A stretch of DNA of 7,436 nt from Candidatus Hydrogenedentota bacterium (lineage in GTDB: Bacteria > Hydrogenedentota > Hydrogenedentia > Hydrogenedentales > SLHB01). The stretch spans positions 1 through 7,436 of the forward strand of contig DAOLNV010000150.1 of assembly GCA_035416745.1 (NCBI GenBank), in the 5' to 3' direction. The notes below the pieces were generated by a model, which worked only from the letters and a program-made list of their open reading frames with translations, did not search any database and was not told the origin of the DNA. Position numbers and translations under genes: made by a program. Positions 1 to 6,059 of this stretch are shown here, in pieces (the first letter of the stretch is position 1; each line of letters starts with the position of its first letter).

Positions 1-258
1 CCGGATAAGCTGCCGGCGAAATACGCCCTGCGCAGCTCCGCAAACGGGCCAAATCGGTTCCGGGCGGTCCTATGGGATGTTGAGGGACGCGACGGGCTGC
101 CTTCCCACACGATAACAGCCGGGCCGGGTAGGACCGTCCGCATGGCCAGCCACCCGGCCCTGCTGTGCTACAGGACCTTCGCGCTTATACCCGAGGCCTC
201 AACGATGCCACCCGTCTTGTGCGCTCAGGGGCCCATGGCGCCCCAGACAATCCCCTGA
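1..258 (+). CDS. Possible C-terminal fragment of an unidentified protein, open at left edge
   Basis: A plus-strand frame is open from the first base to a TGA at 256-258 (85 residues). Its third positions are about 70-75 % G or C, like the clear genes nearby, and the stretch around residues 8-32 (ALRSSANGPNRFRAVLWDVEG) reads like ordinary protein. I do not recognise a family. The other two plus frames stop at 83 and 115. The frame overlaps the convergent pseudopilin gene by 34 bases and contains the inverted repeat at 115-166, both of which count against it. The last 20 residues, which include the overlap, look less natural, so the true gene may end earlier through a frameshift, or the whole reading may be chance. 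No start is visible because it would lie outside the window. Confidence 0.38.
   Translation, partial: PDKLPAKYALRSSANGPNRFRAVLWDVEGRDGLPSHTITAGPGRTVRMASHPALLCYRTFALIPEASTMPPVLCAQGPMAPQTIP
115..166. terminator. Strong GC-rich inverted repeat, candidate (bidirectional) terminator
   Basis: Positions 115-129 (ACAGCCGGGCCGGGT) pair with 152-166 (ACCCGGCCCTGCTGT) in a 15-bp stem with one mismatch (120 against 161) and a 22-base loop. It begins 59 bases after the stop of the minus-strand pseudopilin gene, where a terminator would be expected. Neither side has a run of T, so it is not a classical intrinsic terminator; it could act as a U-less terminator or as an RNA-stabilising 3' hairpin. It also follows directly after a TAA at 113-115 in one plus frame, although that frame looks less like protein than the one stopping at 258. 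Confidence 0.5.
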
Positions 259-1160
259 ATCACCGACCAACACCGGCTCACAGGGTATTCGCTGGGATAG
301 CGGAGGAACTCCACGTGCCCATCCATATACAAGACGTTGCCGCCGCCGGGCACATGGTTGTACAGGGTATACGTGTCGCCCCATGTCGAAGATTGAACCG
401 TGGTCTCGGCGGTGGCGTCATACATCACGGCGACCTCGCTCTGCGCCTTCGCCGTGGAGGCCGGATTGTTGATATCCGTGATGAGGAACCGTTCAATGCC
501 TTCGCGCAGCCGGTACAGTTTGACTGGCCCGCGGTCCTCGTGGGTAAACTCGATGTCGTCCTCAAAGTTGTTGTGTCCGGCCGCCAGCTCAGTCGCATGT
601 TCGGTGAGGATCACCTCATAGGCTCTCGTAAGAAGAGCGGCGGAAATATCAACGCCCAACTGCGGATTCTCGGCATTGTCGCCCCCGCCACCGGCGAGCA
701 GGTAGTCGTCGGGCGTGACGAGCCAGCCCCAGTAGATATAGCTGGTGTTTTCGATGGCGCACGGGTCCACCGAGCCGCCGGGCCCGTGGTGCCATTTTGC
801 CGCTTCCCGTTCCATGTCGGGATCGCTGGGGCAGATAAGCACGTTGAAGTCCGAAAGGTACTCCGGATACATGGCAGGGCCGTCGAAGCTGAACTGGCCG
901 TTGCTGGGAATGTCACACTGCCTCGGCGGGCTGGCCCACCACGAGCTTCGATAGACAAGCATGGAGGGGAACTTCTCGCCTTTGGACTCGTTGGCGTACA
1001 TCTTCAGGGCGAGTCCGCACTGCTTGAGGTTGTTGGCACAGCTCGCGCGCCGCGCTGCTTCTCGCGCGCGGGCCAGAGCCGGCAGTAGAATCGCAGCGAG
1101 AATACCGATGATGGCAATGACGACCAGCAACTCGATCAAGGTAAAACCACGATATCGCAT
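225..1160 (-). CDS. Type II secretion-like pseudopilin, prepilin N-methylation motif, DUF1559/H-X-DG class
   Basis: This 311-residue protein starts MRYRG|FTLIELLVVIAII. It has a five-residue basic leader, a prepilin peptidase site after Gly5, Phe6 as the residue to be methylated and the conserved Glu at +5 (residue 10). A hydrophobic helix runs to about residue 30, followed by the amphipathic stretch ARAREAARRASCANNLKQCG typical of DUF1559 proteins. The C-terminal part has NHVPGGGNVLYMDGHVEF (residues 268-285), the His...Asp-Gly signature of the prepilin-processing-associated domain, here with ten residues between His269 and Asp280. The family is abundant in Planctomycetota, Lentisphaerota and relatives; members are thought to be membrane-anchored, processed by a prepilin peptidase and displayed in the envelope, but individual roles are unknown. 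ATG 1160 is chosen because GGGAGG (1169-1174) lies eight bases upstream and the resulting leader is of normal length. An in-frame extension back to 1277 exists but would give an unusual 39-residue-longer leader. Confidence 0.93.
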   Translation of the reverse strand: MRYRGFTLIELLVVIAIIGILAAILLPALARAREAARRASCANNLKQCGLALKMYANESKGEKFPSMLVYRSSWWASPPRQCDIPSNGQFSFDGPAMYPEYLSDFNVLICPSDPDMEREAAKWHHGPGGSVDPCAIENTSYIYWGWLVTPDDYLLAGGGGDNAENPQLGVDISAALLTRAYEVILTEHATELAAGHNNFEDDIEFTHEDRGPVKLYRLREGIERFLITDINNPASTAKAQSEVAVMYDATAETTVQSSTWGDTYTLYNHVPGGGNVLYMDGHVEFLRYPSEYPVSRCWSVIQGIVWGAMGP

Positions 1161-1168
1161 GTCCGCAT

Positions 1169-1174
1169 CCTCCC
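1169..1174 (-). promoter_or_regulatory. Ribosome binding site deciding the pseudopilin start
   Basis: On the minus strand GGGAGG stands eight bases before the ATG at 1160. This selects the short-leader form of the pseudopilin over the longer in-frame starts at 1277 and 1280. Those lie only two bases or less from their own SD-like GGGAGG. Confidence 0.75.
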
Positions 1175-1213
1175 TTCGCTCAGCGGTCCCGGAACGAGCC
1201 GTCCACCCGCCCA

Positions 1214-1235
1214 TCAATGACCGCGGAATCATTGA
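1214..1235. repeat. Perfect 7-bp inverted repeat in pseudopilin leader, possible operator or hairpin
   Basis: TCAATGA (1214-1220) and TCATTGA (1229-1235) are exact inverted copies separated by eight bases that include the palindrome CCGCGG. The site lies 54 bases upstream of the pseudopilin ATG and downstream of the candidate promoter. It could be a repressor site or an RNA hairpin in the 5' leader. Seven-base arms can arise by chance in a window of this size, so only the position makes it noteworthy. Confidence 0.35.
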
Positions 1236-1339
1236 GTCAGAGAATTCAGTGGTCTTGTCCGTTTCTTTGCGGGGCATCACCTCCCTTCGTAATCCGCCAA
1301 CCCGTACCTCAACTCACGGAAGACCCTCGCATCTCTATC

Positions 1340-1368
1340 AGTGTAGACCCGCCGCTGGTCTTCGTCAA
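1340..1368 (-). promoter_or_regulatory. Candidate sigma70-type promoter for the pseudopilin gene
   Basis: On the minus strand TTGACG (1368-1363, five of six consensus bases) is followed after 17 bases by TACACT (1345-1340, four of six). Transcription would start near 1333, giving a leader of about 170 bases before the pseudopilin ATG. The call rests only on match and spacing; promoter consensus in this lineage is assumed to resemble that of other bacteria. Confidence 0.4.
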
Positions 1369-1559
1369 TGACGAGCGACCCTGTTGCGGAGACCTGCCGG
1401 TCATAAGAGCGGCCCGGTCGAGAGAGCGGCCGCAGCATCGGTCTCGACCCTGTGCCGCTCGTTTGCGTCCCTTCGCCGGAAACATCTCCCTGTCGAGGCT
1501 TCGTCACCGGAATATCAGGCTGGGCCAACTCGCCCACGATTCGTGGCGGGCAACGTGCC

Positions 1560-1585
1560 GGCCGCGATTGCGCAAGAACGCGGCC
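1560..1585 (-). terminator. GC hairpin immediately after the membrane protein stop codon
   Basis: GGCCGCG (1560-1566) and CGCGGCC (1579-1585) are perfect inverted copies around a 12-base loop. On the minus strand the stem starts one base after the TGA at 1587-1589. The position strongly suggests a transcription end or a 3' RNA-protecting hairpin. No T-run follows, so if it terminates transcription it does so without the classical U tract. Confidence 0.5.
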
Positions 1586-1586
1586 T

Positions 1587-3149
1587 TCAATCGATGTCCG
1601 CAATCCGGATATTGATGCGGTTGAAGGCGAAAATGGCGAGACAAATGCAGACGGCATAGAGAATGGCAGTCTTTTCGGGCCATATGGACGCCGCCCCCAC
1701 GATGCCGATCGCGGTACACAGGTCCGCCATGCGCGCGGACAGACGGCCGGCGCCAGCATCCGGGTATAGCGGAATATTCGGCTGGCGAAGCATCTTTCGA
1801 ATGCAAGTCAGGGTGACGACAAGCAGGATGGCACTGCCTGCGATCATGAGCCAGACCCGTCCGGAGGGCCATTCGTACTGATCGACGGCATCCGGCGAGT
1901 ACAATTCCAGGATGACGCCCAGCCGGGACGTGCCTCCGTGCAAAAGCATGAATACCAGCAGGAACGCGCTATAGGCGAGTGCCATGCTTCGGCGGCGCTG
2001 GGAAATCTGATTTTGTGAAAGGACCTTTCCCGGAGAACCGTGCGCCAAGCACACTGTGACGGCGTAGAACGCGGCCAGACACAGGCCGGTCCAGAAAAAG
2101 TACTCATACCCTGCCGCGAAAACCAGTACGAACCCGCTCAGGCCCAGAAACCCACTGATAATCCCTTCGCCGGGCATGGGCGATTCCGAGAAGGCATAAG
2201 GCGTCCCGTCAGGTGCATGGGTTCTGTCCACCTCGCGTATTCCCCAATTCAAGACAATGACATAGAGAATGCCCAGGTTGAGACCCGCGTGCAGTTCCCA
2301 CATCTTCCACCAGTCTATATAGCCGGGTGCAAGACCATAGCCCAGACACCACAGGGCGCTCACGACAAAGCCGATCCCGAACCCTGCACCCACAACCGCC
2401 CCGGAGACCAACGTGGCGCGGTCGCGCTGCGCCGCGGCCGCGGCCATGGCAACGAGCCACCAGACCAGTACGGCGACGTTCTGGGTGTTGGTATAGACCG
2501 TTCGAGCGAGATGTTCATCGAGTTCTCCGCTGTAGAGACCCGTTTCGCCGTAAGGGAAGATGGGCCAGGGGCAGTGCTGGCGAAACCATGTGCCGAGACT
2601 TTCAACAGCGCCGGGCCCGAGCAGCGGCGCGCCGAGGTTGAAGATGAATACAAGCAATGCGAGGAGGAGCAGGGTGCGAACCAGCCAGGAACGAACCGGC
2701 ACGCGTGAATTCAGCGCCCATCCCAAGAGAATACCGCCGGGCGCGCCCCACCCGATGCCGCAGATAACGAACCAGGCACAACCGGCCCAAGGAGAGACGG
2801 GCAGGATTTCATCGCGGTAACTGAAATTGCCCCGGAGCCAGCTGGCGTACTGTCCGTAACCCAGTTCACCGCCGATGGCGATACCCATTCCCAGCCACAA
2901 CACGATACTGCGGGCGTCAATCCCTTTGCGGCGGCACAGATAATACCAGAGCAGGCCCCATGTCAGGCCCGGCACGATGGTACCGTCGATGCCGCCCCAG
3001 CCGTTTGACCCGCGGATTGCCCATGTAATCGCGCCCATACTTCCGAAGAGCAACATCGGTAACCACGTGCCGTGTATCGAAAAGATGCCCTCATGCTCAC
3101 GCACGGCGCGGTGACACCGATACAGCCCAGCGTCCGCTACGGTCATCAT
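1587..3149 (-). CDS. Uncharacterised polytopic inner-membrane protein (520 aa, about 12-13 helices)
   Basis: The protein is strongly hydrophobic, with membrane segments at about residues 28-45, 56-72, 80-98, 120-145, 154-174, 223-240, 247-270, 286-303, 328-346, 348-368, 388-405, 431-450 and 475-510 (one or two helices). The N-terminal third is rich in Gly and Trp with a pattern that looks conserved: GSMGAITWAIRGSNGWGG (36-53), then PGLTWG, GELGYGQYASW (94-104) and CGIGWGAPGGILLGWAL (130-146). A periplasmic or cytoplasmic loop covers about 178-220. It has no signal peptide and none of the transporter signatures I can recognise (ABC, MFS, SSS, MOP). I have an impression of similar conserved membrane proteins in Planctomycetota-type genomes but know no function; transporter, glycosyltransferase-like or carrier roles are all open. 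The ATG pair at 3149 is preceded only by a weak GGGG, so the start is moderately secure. A promoter candidate lies 50-80 bases upstream. Confidence 0.88.
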   Translation of the reverse strand: MMTVADAGLYRCHRAVREHEGIFSIHGTWLPMLLFGSMGAITWAIRGSNGWGGIDGTIVPGLTWGLLWYYLCRRKGIDARSIVLWLGMGIAIGGELGYGQYASWLRGNFSYRDEILPVSPWAGCAWFVICGIGWGAPGGILLGWALNSRVPVRSWLVRTLLLLALLVFIFNLGAPLLGPGAVESLGTWFRQHCPWPIFPYGETGLYSGELDEHLARTVYTNTQNVAVLVWWLVAMAAAAAQRDRATLVSGAVVGAGFGIGFVVSALWCLGYGLAPGYIDWWKMWELHAGLNLGILYVIVLNWGIREVDRTHAPDGTPYAFSESPMPGEGIISGFLGLSGFVLVFAAGYEYFFWTGLCLAAFYAVTVCLAHGSPGKVLSQNQISQRRRSMALAYSAFLLVFMLLHGGTSRLGVILELYSPDAVDQYEWPSGRVWLMIAGSAILLVVTLTCIRKMLRQPNIPLYPDAGAGRLSARMADLCTAIGIVGAASIWPEKTAILYAVCICLAIFAFNRINIRIADID

Positions 3150-3198
3150 CGGTTTTTCCCCAGCAAGTCATCCAAAGCATGTGACGCAGGTGATATGG

Positions 3199-3227
3199 AA
3201 TCTACGACATGAGCACGATTCAGTCAA
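3199..3227 (-). promoter_or_regulatory. Candidate sigma70-type promoter for the membrane protein gene
   Basis: On the minus strand TTGACT (3227-3222, five of six) and TAGATT (3204-3199, four of six) are 17 bases apart. The start point would be near 3192, about 43 bases before the membrane protein ATG. This would let the gene be expressed independently of the large upstream gene. Confidence 0.45.
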
Positions 3228-3270
3228 ACCGCGACCCGGGCAAACGCGTGTCCCGAAACCTGACGCGGCT

Positions 3271-3289
3271 GTTGGTGGCCAGCGCCAAC
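3271..3289 (-). terminator. Weak hairpin downstream of the large secreted protein gene
   Basis: GTTGGTG (3271-3277) pairs with CGCCAAC (3283-3289) with one G-T wobble around a five-base loop. It lies 45 bases after the TAG at 3335-3337 and before the candidate promoter of the next gene. There is no T-run on either side, so termination is only a possibility. Confidence 0.3.
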
Positions 3290-3334
3290 GATTCCAAGAG
3301 CACTCCCGGCCTGCCTCGTTGCCACACCCTCCTT

Positions 3335-5857
3335 CTAGGGCTCCAGAAAAGGCTGGACCTCCACGAAATTGAACGCCGTTTGTTGGCCGGCCGGGCCTCC
3401 CGGTTCGCTGGGACCAGCCCAGTCGGAAATGGTCAGTTCAGCGGTCTCCTGATTGGGCCTGAAGACGACACGCCGGAACGTGAAGTAGGCGGGGTGTTCG
3501 CGGGTATAGGCGCCAAGGGTATGCGCGTAGTTGATGGGATAGGTATATTCGAAACCGTATTTCTCCAGCACTTCCACGGCCTTGATATCGATCCCAAGCG
3601 ACACGGTTTGGTTTACGTCCAACCGTCCTATGTCCGACGAGATGACTTTCAGTGAATAGAGCTTCCCGGGTTTGAGCGCACGGAGTGTCTGCCGAACCCG
3701 GTTCGGAGCCTTCTCTGACCGCGTCATTCGGCAGAACCGGTCGCCCTGTGTTGTTCGCGGATACCGGCCGTGGAGGTGGCTGTAGCCATCCATGGTCCGG
3801 GTGTCTATGGCGCCCGCTTCGGCCTCCTCCGCAACCCACCCATCGAGCCCCCCGGCAAAATCGGGATTGACCAGATGCGGCAACAGGTAGGGGCCTTCAA
3901 TCAGCCGCGTGCGGTTCCCTTCGATGCAGTAGTGCCGGAACATCTTGTGCGCCCACCGGATGGATTCTTCGTCGGCATAACTGGACATGTATTCCATGAC
4001 GCCGTACAGATTCCAAAACGATGGGTCGGTAGACAGGAAATGGAACTGCATGTCCATGAATACGTGGTAATCAATGCCGGGATCACGGTTGAGGGTTTCG
4101 GGCGGCGCGCAGAGGTAGCCAAGACACATGACAAGTTGCCTCTCCACGCCGGGCGATTGTTTCTGCCATTTCAACATGGGGCTGCGCAGTTCGTGAATCA
4201 ACATGCTGAAGGCCTTCTCTTCTGACGCGGCCTCGGGAAGATACTTCTCCCATGAGAACCGGTCCCCGAGGTCCATGATAAGCCGGAAAAAGTCTGAACT
4301 GCCGCCAACACTGAAGATATCTCCACCGCACCACGCGTAAAACGTGCGGTCCGCGAAACTCGGCAGTTCGTGCAGTCTGCGCAGGGCGTCTCCCCAGACA
4401 GCATAGAATTCCGGGCCCTTTGCGAGGAATTCATCTACGATGAGTCCGCCGTAGCCGGGCTGGATGGCGCCCGGGACATTCGCCCAGACGCCGAAAACCT
4501 CATCGGCGGAAGGCGGGGCGTCTGCCGCCAACCCGGGAAGAGATGAATTGGCGATCCATTGTCTGCCCTCGCCGAGCCACTGGGAGAACTCCTCATCCTT
4601 CACGTTGCTTCCCGTGATCAAAGTGTTGACGTGGGGAAGCACATAGCGCGCGACATAGCGCCAGTCATAGGGCCCGTACGGGGGGATGTGAGGCTCGCCC
4701 GGATAGTAGCAGTAGGCCAGTTCCGGCACAGTGCGAATCTCAAGCGTGGCTGGTTCCGTGCTATCGGCGTGCAGGGTATGCATGCCTTCCGGAAGCTTGC
4801 GCATGGCCTCGAACGCGCCTGTATCAGGATTCGGTCTCCAGACCAGTGGCCCCGTGTCGCCGTCCAGACGCACGGAGGGCGCGGTCTCGGTAGACATGGC
4901 CCGAATAAACACCCAGCCCTGCCTGGGATTCGCAAAGTCATGATCGGCCTTCTCTGCTCCCTGCAAGCGTACGGAGAGTAGTTCCGTGACAAAGTTGTTG
5001 CGGACCTTGAGACTGGCATACTCGCCCGGCCACTTTGGCTGTGTCGGCCACGTCAACTGTTGTGTCCAGTCGATGCCCGCGAAGACCTGGCCATTCGCGC
5101 TCCGAAACGCTACGCGCAGTTCATAAACCGCGCCCGGCTCGGCGTCGACTTCCCGGCGGACCGAAGCAGTTTGTACCGTGGCGTCTAATGGTTCCACCCA
5201 CTCGAGTTTGTTCGCTGCGCCAGATTTCCTCAACGAGGCGCAAAGCGCCGTGTCTGGGCGCAGATTGCCCAGTCCGGCCGCATTGATGCTCATGCACAGA
5301 AGACGGCCCCCCGGTTCCATGTAGACGCTCACGATCGAATCGAGAGGAAGCTGCCTCAAGTCGGTGGCAAGGGCGCATGGCAGCTGCCACAGGCCGCCGC
5401 TCCCGCCCCAGTCGTGGGCTTCGAGCGCGATGAGGTTCGGTTCACCAAAGCGCAGCGCCGGGCTCAATTCGGCGAACACGGGAACCCATGCCGTGCTGAC
5501 ATCTTCGGTCCGGCCATACGTGTTGAGCAGTTGTCCGTTGCAGTAGACCGCGCATCCGTCATTTACTGCACCGAGGCACAACCAGACCGGTTTGCCTCTC
5601 CAGTCGGCCGGGATATCCACACGCCGCCGGTACCACGCGTAGCCGTCTACATTCGGAAATCCCTGGTCTTCCCAGCGGACGCCCGCCTGCAGGGTTGCCC
5701 AGTCCGAGTCGGGCAGGTCCGGCGAAGCCCAATTGTGATGTGCGCCCGCGTGGTCCGGGTCCGGCTTGAAACGCCAGTCCGCAACCAGATCGATGCGGCT
5801 TATCTCGCTTACACCTCCCAACAGGCACAAACAGACGACAGCAATTCCAGCACTCAT
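3335..5857 (-). CDS. Large exported multidomain protein: GH2-like jelly roll, TIM-barrel-like middle, C-terminal carbohydrate-binding-like domain
   Basis: This is an 840-residue protein. Residues 1-16 are hydrophobic and look like a signal peptide. Residues about 22-165 resemble the sugar-binding jelly roll of GH2-type enzymes: DLVADWRF, DSDWATL, GYAWYRRRVDIP (72-83), VNDGCAVYCNGQLL (98-111) and ALEAHDWGGSGGLW. A middle beta-rich part contains NPRQGWVFIRA (310-320) and LPEGMHTLHA. From PELAYCYYPGEPHI (378-391) to RHYCIEG (641-647) the pattern of alternating strands and helices suggests a TIM-barrel-like fold, with GGLIVDEF (Asp475, Glu476) as candidate catalytic acids. From LVNPDFAGGLDGWV (662-675) to the end the sequence resembles a CBM4/9-type binding domain. 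I infer a glycan-active or glycan-binding secreted protein; no known glycoside hydrolase family was recognised and the catalytic residues are unproven. ATG 5857 has the best ribosome binding site; in-frame TTG 5884 or GTG 5875 would add an Arg to the signal peptide. Confidence 0.85.
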   Translation of the reverse strand: MSAGIAVVCLCLLGGVSEISRIDLVADWRFKPDPDHAGAHHNWASPDLPDSDWATLQAGVRWEDQGFPNVDGYAWYRRRVDIPADWRGKPVWLCLGAVNDGCAVYCNGQLLNTYGRTEDVSTAWVPVFAELSPALRFGEPNLIALEAHDWGGSGGLWQLPCALATDLRQLPLDSIVSVYMEPGGRLLCMSINAAGLGNLRPDTALCASLRKSGAANKLEWVEPLDATVQTASVRREVDAEPGAVYELRVAFRSANGQVFAGIDWTQQLTWPTQPKWPGEYASLKVRNNFVTELLSVRLQGAEKADHDFANPRQGWVFIRAMSTETAPSVRLDGDTGPLVWRPNPDTGAFEAMRKLPEGMHTLHADSTEPATLEIRTVPELAYCYYPGEPHIPPYGPYDWRYVARYVLPHVNTLITGSNVKDEEFSQWLGEGRQWIANSSLPGLAADAPPSADEVFGVWANVPGAIQPGYGGLIVDEFLAKGPEFYAVWGDALRRLHELPSFADRTFYAWCGGDIFSVGGSSDFFRLIMDLGDRFSWEKYLPEAASEEKAFSMLIHELRSPMLKWQKQSPGVERQLVMCLGYLCAPPETLNRDPGIDYHVFMDMQFHFLSTDPSFWNLYGVMEYMSSYADEESIRWAHKMFRHYCIEGNRTRLIEGPYLLPHLVNPDFAGGLDGWVAEEAEAGAIDTRTMDGYSHLHGRYPRTTQGDRFCRMTRSEKAPNRVRQTLRALKPGKLYSLKVISSDIGRLDVNQTVSLGIDIKAVEVLEKYGFEYTYPINYAHTLGAYTREHPAYFTFRRVVFRPNQETAELTISDWAGPSEPGGPAGQQTAFNFVEVQPFLEP

Positions 5858-5863
5858 GACACA

Positions 5864-5871
5864 CCCCCTCC
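5864..5871 (-). promoter_or_regulatory. Ribosome binding site deciding the start of the large secreted protein
   Basis: GGAGGGGG on the minus strand lies six bases before the ATG at 5857 (nine from its GGAGG core). No comparable site precedes the upstream in-frame TTG (5884) or GTG (5875). This favours the shorter form even though its signal peptide lacks a basic residue before the hydrophobic core. Confidence 0.6.
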
Positions 5872-5970
5872 ACACGGAGCTCAATCGTGACTGCCGCCCA
5901 GAACAGCGTCAGAAGTCTGGACATCAAGTATCCTAACCGGAACTTGATTCTAATGCACGGCGGCCAAGTT

Positions 5971-6000
5971 TTGATCGGGTCCCATGCAATCTGCTCTAAT
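5971..6000 (+). promoter_or_regulatory. Candidate promoter for the propeller protein gene
   Basis: TTGATC (5971-5976, four of six) and TCTAAT (5995-6000, five of six) are 18 bases apart. The start point would be near 6007, leaving a leader of about 53 bases with GGAG at 6046-6049. The match is moderate and based on the general sigma70 consensus. Confidence 0.42.
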
Positions 6001-6059
6001 CTGTCACTCTGCGGTCATTTGCATCCATGGCAAGGATGCTCATACGGAGTGACTTGAAG

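Larger units (their letters stand above)
1161..1586. other. 426-base gap between membrane protein gene and pseudopilin gene
   Basis: I find no gene I can support here. On the minus strand it holds, in order, a hairpin just after the membrane protein stop (1560-1585), a promoter candidate (1340-1368), a GGGAGGTGATG sequence around 1275-1285, an inverted repeat (1214-1235) and the pseudopilin ribosome binding site. One minus frame stays open to a TGA at 1277-1279. Its last 53 codons from an ATG at about 1438 have G/C-rich third positions, but the product (Arg/Ser/Gly-rich) resembles nothing I know. It would also overlap the promoter candidate, so it is not called. Confidence 0.6.
5858..6059. 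promoter_or_regulatory. Divergent intergenic regulatory region
   Basis: These 202 bases separate the outward-facing start codons of the large secreted protein (minus) and the propeller protein (plus), so both promoters should lie here. The plus side has a reasonable promoter candidate (5971-6000). On the minus side TAGAAT (5952-5947) could be a -10 box but I see no good -35 at the right distance. A six-base inverted pair AACTTG (5941-5946) and CAAGTT (5965-5970) lies between the two and might be a shared operator, though arms this short are easily chance. Confidence 0.5.

Noticed and set aside
165..1088. Plus-strand frame of 307 codons
   Set aside because: It lies entirely antisense to the pseudopilin gene, whose prepilin motif and C-terminal signature are unmistakable; the product is Arg/Gly/Val-rich with no recognisable domain.
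1161..1280. N-terminal extension of the pseudopilin to ATG 1277 or GTG 1280
   Set aside because: The frame is open, but it would put 44 residues before the cleavage site, and the SD-like sequence is too close to these starts; the site before 1160 fits better.
1277..1759. Minus-strand frame running from inside the membrane gene through the gap to 1277
   Set aside because: Its first half overlaps the membrane gene out of frame; the second half has G/C-rich third positions but no recognisable protein and no convincing start site, and it overlaps a promoter candidate.
2040..2708. Plus-strand frame of 222 codons
   Set aside because: Antisense to the membrane protein, low in hydrophobic residues and high in Gln/Arg/Pro, without domain or ribosome binding site.
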